A stretch of DNA of 8,809 nucleotides from Calditrichia bacterium (GTDB lineage: Bacteria; Calditrichota; Calditrichia; RBG-13-44-9; J042), in assembly GCA_030430345.1 (NCBI GenBank), contig JAUIFT010000061.1:1-8809 (forward strand), given 5' to 3'. Numbering within the stretch: the stretch's first letter is position 1; the number at the start of each line of letters is the position of its first letter. The notes under the pieces were generated by a model, which was given only the letters and a program-made list of their open reading frames with translations, was not told where the DNA came from and did not search any database. Shown here piece by piece: positions 1-6,918 of this stretch. The translations under genes were made by a program, and so were the position numbers.

Positions 1-2
1 AA

Positions 3-1796
3 AAAGCAGTGCAGGAGACGCTTGCCCCTTATAATCCGGAAAAAGATCTGTATCTTGAACAGGAAATGACCTTGATATCAAGCTACCTTGAACGCGCTGA
101 GAATCCCAGTGAAATGGAAGATACTCTTGATATCGAATTTCACTATCAGCGGGCTTTCGAAGAGCTGGAGAATCTTTCGGGTACGCACAAGGAACACCCC
201 ACATTTGCTTTAATGCAAACCCGGATTACCGAATCTTACGATAACTATTTAACCGAGTTGAACGCCAGTCAATCCGATTCCCTCTCGGCGGACTTTGTTC
301 AGCAACAACTCGGAGATCTTTACGACAACGACTCCCTGAAAGCTTCCTACCCGCTTTCCTATACTCCGTCGCGCATGCAGATTCCCATCGAAATGAATTC
401 CCGGGTAGAAAAGACAATCCGTTACTTTACCCGCGGCAAAGGGAAAAGAGTTTTTCATCGCTGGCTGGAGCGCACCGGCAGGTATCAAAAATTGGTGCAG
501 GAAATTCTGAAAGAAGAAGAGGCGCCGGAAGAGCTTTTTTATCTGGCGATGATCGAAAGTGGCTTCAATCCGCGGGCACGTTCCTGGGCGCGTGCGGTTG
601 GCATGTGGCAATTTATTTCCGCAACCGGTAAAGCATATGGCCTGCGCAACAACTGGTGGTATGATGAGCGCCGCGATCCGGTAAAAGCGACCCGGGCAGC
701 CGCCCGCCATCTCAATGATCTCTATGATCGTTTTGGTGACTGGTATCTGGCAATCGCCGGTTACAATTTCAATCCGGCGAAAATTGCCTATCGCATCAAA
801 AAATATAATGTTGAGAGTTATTGGGATCTCCCCCGGCTCCCGAGAGAAACCCGCGGATATGTGCCTTCCTTTTTGGCGGCAATAACCATTGCCAGCAATC
901 CCGGTGATTATGGATTTACCGACTACGAGCTGCAGGAACCACTGGAATTCGATACCATGACCGTGCGCGAATGCGTTGATCTGAACGTTGTTGCAAAGGC
1001 CATCGGCAGCACCTTCGAAGAAATGAAGGCGTTGAATCCCGCCCTGCTGCGCTGGTGCACCCCGCCGGATGAAAAGACCTGGACGTTATATATCCCCAAA
1101 GGTAAACGGGAGATTTTCGCTCAGAAATATGCCGAAATTCCGAAAGAGAAAAAAGTTAGCTGGGTGCGGCATCGCATTCGTTCCGGGGAAACCCTTTCGA
1201 CAATCGCCCGCCGTTACAATGTGCGCATGTCTGAAATCAAGCGCTTCAACAAACTACGCAGTAACCTGATCCGCGCTGGCAAGAGCCTGGTGATCCCGAT
1301 TCCATCCGACAAAAACGTTCGGGCAAAATACGCCAAGATTGAACGAAAGTCGACGCCACGCCGCACCAAACCAGTGGAAAAGGTAGACGGCCGGGAAAAA
1401 CATGAATACATCGTTCGTTCCGGGGATTCTCTCTGGGATATCTCCCGGGAATTTAACGTAACGCTGAGCGAAATTCGGAAGTGGAATGGTCTCGGCCGCT
1501 CCCGCCTGATTAAACCAGGGCAAAAGCTGAACATCTGGCTGCCGATCGCCGGCGCGCAGCAATCGACAACCGCCAGTGCTAGCAGTAAACTTCAGTCGGC
1601 GAAAAAGCAAACAGCCACTGCCAGCACCGCTAAGAATTCCGATGGCAGCACCATTACACACCGGGTAGCCTCCGGGGAAACCCTTTGGGATATCGCCCAG
1701 GCGTATAAGGTCAGCATCCGCGATATTAAACGCTGGAATGGCAAACGCAACAATTTGATTCATCCCGGGGATGAATTGAAAATTTTACCGAAATGA
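3..1796 (+). CDS. mltD: MltD-type membrane-bound/periplasmic lytic transglycosylase with three LysM domains (5' end outside window)
   Basis: The enzyme would cleave the glycan strands of peptidoglycan in the periplasm, leaving 1,6-anhydro-muramic ends. Residues are counted from the GTG at base 9. An SLT family-1 domain spans about 125-300, with the catalytic Glu183 in MIESGFNP, then AVGMWQFISATG (196-207), YDERRDP (218-224) and the GDWYLAIAGYN segment (243-253). The typical MltD motif ETRGYVPSFLAA follows at 280-291. Three LysM peptidoglycan-binding repeats lie at about 386-430, 466-511 and 549-594. An Ala/Ser/Thr/Lys-rich linker (about 512-548) joins the last two. The frame is open to the window edge, there is no signal peptide and no ribosome site before the GTG, so the true start lies upstream and the GTG is only the first possible codon here. 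The gene ends at TGA 1794-1796 and is followed by two hairpins. The family call is secure; the exact orthologue name is less so. Confidence 0.93.
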   Translation, partial: KAVQETLAPYNPEKDLYLEQEMTLISSYLERAENPSEMEDTLDIEFHYQRAFEELENLSGTHKEHPTFALMQTRITESYDNYLTELNASQSDSLSADFVQQQLGDLYDNDSLKASYPLSYTPSRMQIPIEMNSRVEKTIRYFTRGKGKRVFHRWLERTGRYQKLVQEILKEEEAPEELFYLAMIESGFNPRARSWARAVGMWQFISATGKAYGLRNNWWYDERRDPVKATRAAARHLNDLYDRFGDWYLAIAGYNFNPAKIAYRIKKYNVESYWDLPRLPRETRGYVPSFLAAITIASNPGDYGFTDYELQEPLEFDTMTVRECVDLNVVAKAIGSTFEEMKALNPALLRWCTPPDEKTWTLYIPKGKREIFAQKYAEIPKEKKVSWVRHRIRSGETLSTIARRYNVRMSEIKRFNKLRSNLIRAGKSLVIPIPSDKNVRAKYAKIERKSTPRRTKPVEKVDGREKHEYIVRSGDSLWDISREFNVTLSEIRKWNGLGRSRLIKPGQKLNIWLPIAGAQQSTTASASSKLQSAKKQTATASTAKNSDGSTITHRVASGETLWDIAQAYKVSIRDIKRWNGKRNNLIHPGDELKILPK

Positions 1797-1800
1797 TATC

Positions 1801-1830
1801 CGCAAACGGGTTATTCGTAATCCGTTTGTG
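1801..1830 (+). terminator. 13-bp hairpin with a TTCG loop just after the transglycosylase stop
   Basis: Arms 1801-1813 (cgcaaacgggtta) and 1818-1830 (taatccgtttgtg) pair along all 13 positions, two of them G-U wobbles, around the tetraloop ttcg at 1814-1817. It starts 4 bases after the stop codon. No T-run follows (next bases are cattgg), so it is not a textbook intrinsic terminator. It may work as a weak terminator, a 3'-end stabiliser of the mRNA, or part of a repeat together with the next palindrome. Confidence 0.5.
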
Positions 1831-1836
1831 CATTGG

Positions 1837-1864
1837 GTAGAGACGATTCGTGAATCGTCTCTAC
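1837..1864. repeat. Perfect 28-bp palindrome (13-bp arms, 2-base centre), REP-like
   Basis: The arms gtagagacgattc (1837-1849) and gaatcgtctctac (1852-1864) are exact reverse complements around the two bases gt. Palindromes with GTAGAGACG outer arms are, from general experience, dispersed in many bacterial genomes, so this is probably a copy of an extragenic palindromic repeat. Its centre (attcgtgaat) resembles the loop of the preceding hairpin (attcgtaat). It could also help to end transcription. Copy number in the genome cannot be seen from here. Confidence 0.6.
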
Positions 1865-2124
1865 GTACAAAAATGTCCCAACCCCGCCTCACCCATGAAA
1901 TCATTCCATCGTTTTTTTACAATTACAACCCCATCCTGATACCCTAATTTTCCCCCTTTGCCAATCGTTAATTTCGATCTTTTTTGCCCGAATTTGCCGT
2001 TTCAAATCAGGAAAAGGAAAAAACTGTTGGAATCAAATTGTAAATTATTGAGATTTGACGGGTATCTTAGAAATACAGCCTGCTAGGATGGAGCACAATT
2101 CCCGGTTTTTTCCGGCGACATTTT
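1865..2124. other. Gene-free A+T-rich spacer
   Basis: This stretch between the palindrome and the promoter holds no convincing reading frame on either strand, no RNA gene that I recognise, and only short runs of T and C. A TTGACG hexamer at 2055-2060 has no good -10 box at normal spacing (TAGGAT at 2084-2089 is 23 bases away). A small 4-bp hairpin, ccgg-tttttt-ccgg, lies at 2102-2115. Its length would allow a leader or regulatory region for the ligase cluster, but nothing specific is visible. Confidence 0.4.
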
Positions 2125-2179
2125 TTGGAAAATAAAAATAATTACGATATAATAAGTTAAACAGCCTAAGCTGAAGGAG
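2125..2179 (+). promoter_or_regulatory. Sigma-70-like promoter and ribosome binding site for the ligase cluster
   Basis: A -35 box TTGGAA (2125-2130) is separated by 17 bases from a perfect -10 box TATAAT (2148-2153), predicting transcription from about 2160. A Shine-Dalgarno AAGGAG (2174-2179) sits 10 bases before the ATG at 2190. The 5' leader would be only about 30 bases. No operator-like palindrome overlaps the boxes. The match in sequence and spacing is good, but use by the host's sigma factor is inferred. Confidence 0.6.
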
Positions 2180-2189
2180 TTTATTCGCG

Positions 2190-3164
2190 ATGAAGAAGAT
2201 CGGAATTCTATTCGGACGGGAAAATACATTTCCCCATGCGTTTATTGAGCGTGTGAATTCGAAAAATGAAGAAGGTATTACAGCAGAATTTGTTGATGTA
2301 AATAAAGTTATCCAGGGAGAGTGTGATCAATACTCAGTTATTATCGATCGTATTTCCCAGGACATCCCATTCTACCGGGCATTTCTGAAAAATGCCGCTT
2401 CCGCCGGTGTTGCCGTTATTAACAACCCTTTCTGGTGGAGTGCAGATGATAAATTTTTTAATAATGCCCTGGCATTACGGGCTGGTGTCGCTGTCCCGAA
2501 AACCGTTTTACTCCCTTCCCACGAACGTCCCCATGATACTGATGAAATGTCTATGCGTAATCTTGCTTTTCCCCTGGACTGGGATGGCATTTTCGAATAT
2601 ATCGGTTTTCCGGCATTTTTTAAACCGTTTGCCGGCGGTGGCTGGAAAAATGTTTATAAAGTAAATAATCGCGACGAGTTCTTCGAAGCCTATCATAAAA
2701 CCGGTCAGTTGGTGATGATGCTGCAGGAAGAAATCCAATTTACTGAATATTATCGCTGTTACGGCCTCGGCATGCAGGACGTTCATATTATGGAATATAA
2801 TCCCAAGCAGCCCTATCACCTGCAGTATGTAAAAGACCCCAAGCCGATTAGCGCCAAGATGAAAACCAAAATTGAAGATGCCGTACTTCGTCTCTGCAAA
2901 GGCCTTGGTTATGAATTTAACACCGTGGAATTAGCAATTCGGGACGGCGTACCGTACGCCATTGATTTTGGCAACCCCGCACCGGATGCCGATTACTACT
3001 CTGTTGGCGAACAAAACTTTGAATGGATCGTCGAAGCTGCAGCTAACATGGCCATTCGCCGCGCTAAAGAGCACAAGGATAAGGGCATGAATCTCGTTTG
3101 GGGCAGTTTTGTGAATCAATCGACGAAAAATAAATTTGTGACCCCTCAAAACGTAAAAAAGTGA
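2190..3164 (+). CDS. ATP-grasp (RimK/GshB-like) carboxylate-amine ligase, first gene of the ligase cluster
   Basis: This 324-residue protein would activate a carboxylate as an acyl-phosphate with ATP and join it to an amine; the substrate is unknown. The N-terminal part (about 1-75) looks like the pre-ATP-grasp Rossmann-type domain (KKIGILFGRE at 2-11). INNPFWWSADDKFFNNALA (77-95) and GVAVPKTVLLPS (99-110) match the entry to the ATP-grasp domain. The ATP-binding lysine is probably Lys145 in FFKPFAGGGWKNV, and QEEI (179-182) is the hinge-side segment. The metal site near the C-terminus is ELAIRDGVPYAIDFGNPAPD (247-266), with Glu247, Asp259 and Asn262; the usual Glu of the E-x-N motif is Asp here. 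The length is close to that of GshB, but the motifs differ and I do not call it glutathione synthetase. It starts with ATG after AAGGAG and ends 7 bp before the GCS2 gene, so the two are probably co-transcribed. The cytoplasm is its expected location. Confidence 0.85.
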   Translation: MKKIGILFGRENTFPHAFIERVNSKNEEGITAEFVDVNKVIQGECDQYSVIIDRISQDIPFYRAFLKNAASAGVAVINNPFWWSADDKFFNNALALRAGVAVPKTVLLPSHERPHDTDEMSMRNLAFPLDWDGIFEYIGFPAFFKPFAGGGWKNVYKVNNRDEFFEAYHKTGQLVMMLQEEIQFTEYYRCYGLGMQDVHIMEYNPKQPYHLQYVKDPKPISAKMKTKIEDAVLRLCKGLGYEFNTVELAIRDGVPYAIDFGNPAPDADYYSVGEQNFEWIVEAAANMAIRRAKEHKDKGMNLVWGSFVNQSTKNKFVTPQNVKK

Positions 3165-3171
3165 GTTGAGT

Positions 3172-4293
3172 ATGAGCAAAAAAAAGCGATTCACCCTGGG
3201 TATCGAAGAAGAATTCCAGATTGTTGATCCCGAAACCAGGCAGTTGAAATCCCATATTCAGCAGATCATTCAGGGGACGGAAGCGCCCCGGTTGGTCGAG
3301 CAGCTGAAGCCGGAGATGCATCAGTCCGTTGTAGAAATCGGCACACGCGTTTGCGCGAATATCAATGAAGCAAGAGAAGATTTGTATGAACAGCGGACGG
3401 AACTGGCAAAAACTGCCCAGAAGTCCGGGATGCGAATCGCGGCATCGGGCACTCATCCCATCTCGCACTGGAAAGATCAGAAGATTACCGAGCATCCCCG
3501 TTATAAAACCATTGTGCAGGATATGCAAATGGTGGCTCGTGGGAATTTAATCTTTGGCCTGCACGTGCACGTTGGCATTGATGATCGCGAAGATGGGTTA
3601 CAGGTGATGAACGCTGCCCGTTATTTCGTGCCCCATATCCTGGCGCTTTCCACAAACTCGCCGTTTTGGGTCGGCCGGAATACCGGCTTTAAATCTTACC
3701 GGGTGAAAGTATTCGACCGTTTTCCCCGTACCGGACTGCCCGATTATTTCGACAGTCTTGCTGCATACGAAAACTTCCTGAAGCTGCTGGTGAAAACAAA
3801 TTCCATCGATGATGCTAAAAAGATTTGGTGGGATATTCGCCTTCATCCCTATTTTGATACCCTGGAATTTCGCCTTTGTGACGTGCCAATGCGGGCGGAT
3901 GAATCGCTGGCCATTGCTGCTATTTTTCAGGCAATCGTGGCCAAATTGCTCTTGCTTAAAAAACAAAATCTCGGTTTCCGGCTCTATCGCCGTTCTCTGA
4001 TTCTCGAAAACAAATGGCGGGCCTGCCGCTATGGTCTCGACGGTAAGTTAATCGACTTCGGAAAGCAGGAAGAAGTGGACTGCCGTAAACTAATACTGGA
4101 GCTGCTGGAATTTGTTGACGAAGTGGTCGATGATTTCGGTACTCGCAAAGAAATCAACTACGTGAAAAATGTTATGCTCAACAGCAGTGGGGCGGACCGT
4201 CAGTTGGACGTTTGGGAGCAATCCAGCGATCTTAACAATGTCGTCGATTACATCATCGAAGAAACTCATCATGGTCTCGGAGTTTCCTCGTAG
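3172..4293 (+). CDS. GCS2-family (YbdK-type) carboxylate-amine ligase, glutamate-cysteine ligase-like
   Basis: The 373-residue protein belongs to the GCS2 family (YbdK type), with a glutamine-synthetase-like fold. Known members join the gamma-carboxylate of glutamate to an amino group, often cysteine, using ATP; many, including YbdK, have weak or unknown natural activity. The N-terminal metal-site motif TLGIEEEFQIVDPET is at 8-22. KPEMHQSVVEIGT (46-58), ASGTHPISHW (91-100), GLHVHVGID (129-137), STNSPFWVGRNTGFKSYR (160-177) and the C-terminal DTLEFRLCDVP (229-239) and ENKWRACRYGLDG (279-291) are the other family signatures. All key regions are present and the length is normal (E. coli YbdK is about 372). 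ATG 3172 is preferred because AAGTGAG lies 6 bases upstream; a TTG at 3166 in the same frame would add only two residues. It sits 7 bp after one ATP-grasp gene and 158 bp before another, which suggests a shared multi-step ligation pathway. The actual substrates are unknown. Confidence 0.9.
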   Translation: MSKKKRFTLGIEEEFQIVDPETRQLKSHIQQIIQGTEAPRLVEQLKPEMHQSVVEIGTRVCANINEAREDLYEQRTELAKTAQKSGMRIAASGTHPISHWKDQKITEHPRYKTIVQDMQMVARGNLIFGLHVHVGIDDREDGLQVMNAARYFVPHILALSTNSPFWVGRNTGFKSYRVKVFDRFPRTGLPDYFDSLAAYENFLKLLVKTNSIDDAKKIWWDIRLHPYFDTLEFRLCDVPMRADESLAIAAIFQAIVAKLLLLKKQNLGFRLYRRSLILENKWRACRYGLDGKLIDFGKQEEVDCRKLILELLEFVDEVVDDFGTRKEINYVKNVMLNSSGADRQLDVWEQSSDLNNVVDYIIEETHHGLGVSS

Positions 4294-4340
4294 CCGCTTC
4301 CCGGAATGACCATTGTTTTATCAAGCGGGGAATTTTGTTT
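4294..4340 (+). other. Weak hairpin followed by T-rich bases after the GCS2 gene
   Basis: The arms ccgctt (4294-4299) and aagcgg (4323-4328) pair perfectly but enclose a 23-base loop. The T-rich stretch aattttgtttt follows directly (4331-4341). This could be a weak terminator that lowers read-through into the next gene, but the large loop makes it doubtful. Confidence 0.2.
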
Positions 4341-4371
4341 TGCAGTGACATTTTCCGAATCAAAAGTTAGC

Positions 4372-4404
4372 CATGCCGGAGACTGACCGCCGCTCTCCGG
4401 CATG
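4372..4404 (+). other. Perfect 11-bp inter-gene hairpin
   Basis: The arms catgccggaga (4372-4382) and tctccggcatg (4394-4404) are exact reverse complements around an 11-base loop. No T-run follows, so it is not a normal intrinsic terminator. It lies 48 bases before the start of the third ligase gene and may protect or process the transcript, act as an attenuator, or bind a regulator as DNA. Which of these applies cannot be told from the sequence. Confidence 0.5.
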
Positions 4405-4451
4405 TGTTGCATATAGGGACCAAGTTAAACCATCAAACATGAGAGACAGCG

Positions 4452-5639
4452 ATGATTCCTGATTTTCGCGAAAGTTTTAACAGTACCTTCGATCCGGCAG
4501 CCTATAAGGCCTGTATAGACGACATAAATAAGAATTACCGCCAAAGCCTGGTTTTTCGTTTGTCGGAAACACCGCTTTTTTTATCCGATAAACTGAGTAA
4601 ACAGTTGATTGAAGCAGCGCATGATGTCATTGCTGTTTTACAGGAAAAAGATTTTAGCGCGAAGGTAAAAGATGCGATTCCGAAGGGATTGAAAGTTGCC
4701 GGCGAGGATGATCATCCAACTTTTCTCCAGGTAGATTTTGCCATTTGTAAAGATGAAAATGGCGAATTCATTCCTCAGTTGATCGAGCTACAGGGGTTTC
4801 CCTCACTGTATTGTTTTCAACACTTCCTCGATGGCAAATTACGGCAATACTTTCCGATCCCTGAGGATATGACCCCTTTTTACAGTGGCCTCGGCCGGGA
4901 GAGTTACAAAAAATTATTGGGCGGTGTTTTAACCGGAGACAGCGATCCGGAAAATGTCGTTTTACTGGAAATTGAACCGGAAAAGCAGAAAACCCGCATC
5001 GACTTTTATTTAACCGAAGAGTACTTTGGCATAAAGTCGGTGTGCGTCACCGAAGTGATTCACCGCGGCAACAAACTGTTTTACAAAGATAAAGGGAAAG
5101 AGATACCGATTGAGCGATTCTATCACCGCTTTATCTTCGATGAATTAGTCCGCAAGAATCTTAATATCAGTTTTCGCTTTGATGATGAGGATCTGGATAT
5201 TAAATGGGTCGGCCATCCCAACTGGTTTTTTAAAGTTAGCAAATATACGCTGCCGCTTATTAAGAGTAAATATTGCCCTCCCTGCTATTATCTTAAGGAC
5301 CTGGACGAATATCCGTCCGATTTGGAAAACTATGTTTTAAAGCCGCTTTTTTCTTTTGCCGGGCTGGGGGTAGAAATCGATGTTACCCGGGAAATGCTGG
5401 ATAAAATTGAAGACTGCGGCAACTATCTCTTACAGCATAAAATAGAATACGTCCCCTTCATCAAAACCAAGGACATCGACTCCAAGGCGGAAGTGCGCAT
5501 GATGTTCATTTGGGATGATAAGCCAATGCTGGTGAATAATCTCCTGCGTGTTAGTAAAGGAAAGATGATGGGGGTGGATTTCAACCACCAACACACCTGG
5601 GTCGGTTCATCGCTGGCGTATCATCATGGAGAGAAATAA
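4452..5639 (+). CDS. Divergent ATP-grasp protein with a circularly permuted-like motif order
   Basis: This 395-residue protein shows ATP-grasp features but is unlike the common families. Near the middle of the N-terminal half, VDFAICKDENGEFIPQLIEL (94-113) with Asp95 and Glu112, followed by QGFPSL, resembles the D...E-x-N metal site that is normally near the C-terminus. ERFYHRFIFDEL (221-232) comes next. Only then comes the probable ATP-binding lysine, Lys297, in NYVLKPLFSFAGLGV (293-307). Downstream lie LLQHKIEYVP (326-335), EVRMMFIW (347-354) and NNLLRVSKG (362-370). Metal site before lysine loop is the order of circularly permuted ATP-grasps such as the glutathionylspermidine synthetase group; this reading is my inference. 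It should form an amide bond using ATP in the cytoplasm, substrate unknown. ATG 4452 is preceded by a weak purine-rich site (GAGAGA, 4441-4446). The gene follows the GCS2 gene in the same direction, so it may be co-expressed with the other two ligases. No signal peptide or membrane segment is seen. Confidence 0.75.
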   Translation: MIPDFRESFNSTFDPAAYKACIDDINKNYRQSLVFRLSETPLFLSDKLSKQLIEAAHDVIAVLQEKDFSAKVKDAIPKGLKVAGEDDHPTFLQVDFAICKDENGEFIPQLIELQGFPSLYCFQHFLDGKLRQYFPIPEDMTPFYSGLGRESYKKLLGGVLTGDSDPENVVLLEIEPEKQKTRIDFYLTEEYFGIKSVCVTEVIHRGNKLFYKDKGKEIPIERFYHRFIFDELVRKNLNISFRFDDEDLDIKWVGHPNWFFKVSKYTLPLIKSKYCPPCYYLKDLDEYPSDLENYVLKPLFSFAGLGVEIDVTREMLDKIEDCGNYLLQHKIEYVPFIKTKDIDSKAEVRMMFIWDDKPMLVNNLLRVSKGKMMGVDFNHQHTWVGSSLAYHHGEK

Positions 5640-5699
5640 TTGGCTGAAGGTTTTATAGGCCTAAGATCAATAAATATCTTGAGCTGTCAGTCTCCTTTG

Positions 5700-6161
5700 T
5701 TAACGGAAGAAGAAACGAATGCCTATACCGCCATTGATAACAAATTCGGTAGCGGGTGTTAACTCTAAAATGGGGGCGACTTCCAGAAAAATATCGAGTG
5801 GTGCGCCGGGGATAAAATAGGACGCGCCGAGCGGAAGACGAATACCGAGTCGGGTGTCATCATCGAAACGAATCAGTCCTCCGATACCATAGTAAAGCGG
5901 AATCAATGTATCATGTGCGCGGAAAGCAGTATAACTATGCACCAGGTAATCCGCATGAATGTAGAGGTGATTATCGCCGCTTACCGACCAGGCCAGGGCA
6001 GCATCGATTGCGGTTCGGCGGGTCTGCCATTGTTTAAGACTCAGTCCGGTCGGCTCCCCGATAATCGCCCCAATCCCCAGGCCATCTCCCTGGGCAATGG
6101 CCGGTGTTAAATTCGCGGCAAGCAATAAAAAGCAACCGGCAAACAAGTTCAATAATTTCAT
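5700..6161 (-). CDS. Small exported beta-strand-rich protein (DUF3996-like)
   Basis: The 153-residue product starts with a clear signal peptide: MK, a hydrophobic core (about 4-18) and an AIA-Q cleavage site near residues 21-24. The mature part alternates short glycine-rich strands, with GIGAIIGEPTGLSLKQW (29-45), LYIHADYLVH (67-76), YYGIGGLIRFDDD (90-102), RLGIRLPLGASYFI (104-117) and a C-terminal GGIGIRFFFR. The GEPTG-LS-K motif followed by a HADY-like strand is what I recall of the DUF3996 family of outer-membrane-type proteins; no function is known to me. ATG 6161 is chosen over ATG 6173 and TTG 6179 because GGAG lies 6 bases before it and because it gives the normal signal peptide. It is the last of three genes on this strand, 66 bp after the glycosyltransferase-like gene, and converges with the ligase cluster. 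Its place in the periplasm or outer membrane is inferred. Confidence 0.72.
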   Translation of the reverse strand: MKLLNLFAGCFLLLAANLTPAIAQGDGLGIGAIIGEPTGLSLKQWQTRRTAIDAALAWSVSGDNHLYIHADYLVHSYTAFRAHDTLIPLYYGIGGLIRFDDDTRLGIRLPLGASYFIPGAPLDIFLEVAPILELTPATEFVINGGIGIRFFFR

Positions 6162-6202
6162 CAAATTCTCCATTTTCAATAATCACTTCAACATCAGTAA
6201 GC

Positions 6203-6220
6203 AGCCTCTTATTTGAGGCT
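6203..6220 (-). other. Short 6-bp hairpin between two minus-strand genes
   Basis: The arms agcctc (6203-6208) and gaggct (6215-6220) pair around six bases. It lies 8-25 bases after the stop of the gene at 6228-6911. On the minus strand no T-run follows, so it is at most a weak pause or processing site; a T-rich tail is present only in the plus direction. Confidence 0.25.
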
Positions 6221-6227
6221 TCATATT

Positions 6228-6911
6228 TTATTCATTTCCGGCAAAATAGCGATGCAGAACAGCAGCTGTGCGGGGAATATTTCCAGTGCCGTTTTCCTGA
6301 ACGGATCTCCAAAGCCGCTGCACTTCCGGATAATTGTCGATGTCTCGTTTTTCGGTCAGCTGACCAATGCTTAAACTTGCCCGCCGGGCATTGGTCAACG
6401 TCTGCGCAAAAACCGCCGGGGTACTCCATTCTACCGAATCGAACAGAACTGGTTGGGGGTTTTTCAAGGCAACCAGGTAATACCCGCCATCATTCGTGGG
6501 CCCAAAAACAGCATCGTGGGTATCAAGCAGCCGGTAGGCGGATTCGATATCGGCCTCATTCAGCGAGGGCAGGTCACTCCCAATAATCGCCACTTTTTCG
6601 TATTCGTAACCACCATTCAACAGATCGGTGAAAGCAAGATGCATTTTAGTACCAAGATTGCCGTCATGCTGCGGCGTATAACGCTTATCTGCTCCCAGCC
6701 ATTTCTTCATTTCCGGCGCGGCATCCGTAGGCCAAAAATGAATCAGCAAATCAAATGCATCAGCATCAGAAAATGTTGCCGTCAGATCTTCCACCATCGC
6801 CATGTAAAGCGCGCGGGATTGTTCCGGGGTTAACTCCGGCTGCATGCGGGTTTTTACGGTACCTGGGCGCGGCGCTTTACAAAAAATGATCAGGGCATTT
6901 TTTTTGCTCAT
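6228..6911 (-). CDS. TIGR04282/DUF2064 glycosyltransferase-like protein (CofC-like nucleotidyltransferase fold)
   Basis: The 227-residue protein matches the family of CofC-like GT-A-fold transferases often named 'rSAM/selenodomain-associated transferase 1'. Motifs are ALIIFCKAPRPGTVKTRM (6-23), the nucleotide-binding loop in which Lys20, Thr21 and Arg22 are typical; QHDGNLGTKM (81-90); VAIIGSDLPSL (107-117), the Asp-containing acceptor/metal segment; VFGPTNDGGYYLVAL (135-149); and EWSTP (161-165). The family is thought to move a sugar or nucleotide group, but the substrate is not established and I do not assign one. The start is placed at ATG 6911 because GGAGG lies just 4 bases upstream on this strand and because the family motif begins right after; an upstream frame extension to 6953 has no ribosome site. 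It lies 57 bp after sdaA in the same direction and may share its transcript. A 7-bp hairpin at 6919-6934 overlaps part of its ribosome site. No membrane segment is seen. Confidence 0.87.
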   Translation of the reverse strand: MSKKNALIIFCKAPRPGTVKTRMQPELTPEQSRALYMAMVEDLTATFSDADAFDLLIHFWPTDAAPEMKKWLGADKRYTPQHDGNLGTKMHLAFTDLLNGGYEYEKVAIIGSDLPSLNEADIESAYRLLDTHDAVFGPTNDGGYYLVALKNPQPVLFDSVEWSTPAVFAQTLTNARRASLSIGQLTEKRDIDNYPEVQRLWRSVQENGTGNIPRTAAVLHRYFAGNE

Positions 6912-6918
6912 TTTTCCT

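Noticed and set aside
249..710. A 153-codon frame on the minus strand inside the transglycosylase gene
   Set aside because: It lies opposite a well-supported gene with intact catalytic and LysM motifs, and its product has no recognisable domain; it is a shadow frame.
2055..2089. Alternative promoter TTGACG ... TAGGAT upstream of the ligase cluster
   Set aside because: The 23-base spacing is too long; the TTGGAA-17-TATAAT pair nearer the gene is much better.
2190..3164. Calling the first ATP-grasp gene gshB and the GCS2 gene gshA (a glutathione pathway)
   Set aside because: Size and family logic fit, but the ATP-grasp sequence lacks clear GshB signatures, the GCS2 is of the YbdK type whose natural substrate is uncertain, and a third ligase is present.
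4306..4386. A 26-codon open frame (starts MTIVLSSGEF, ends SHAGD) between the GCS2 and second ATP-grasp genes, possible precursor peptide
   Set aside because: It has no ribosome binding site, overlaps the inter-gene hairpins, and frames of this length arise easily by chance. It would need conservation in relatives to be believed.
5640..5699. Possible bidirectional terminator between the converging gene groups (palindrome taggccta at 5656-5663, arms aagat/atctt)
   Set aside because: The stems are only 4-5 bp and there is no T-run on either strand, so a terminator cannot be supported from sequence.
6104..6586. A 160-codon plus-strand frame spanning the gap between two minus-strand genes
   Set aside because: Most of it is antisense to the DUF2064 gene and it has no good ribosome site.
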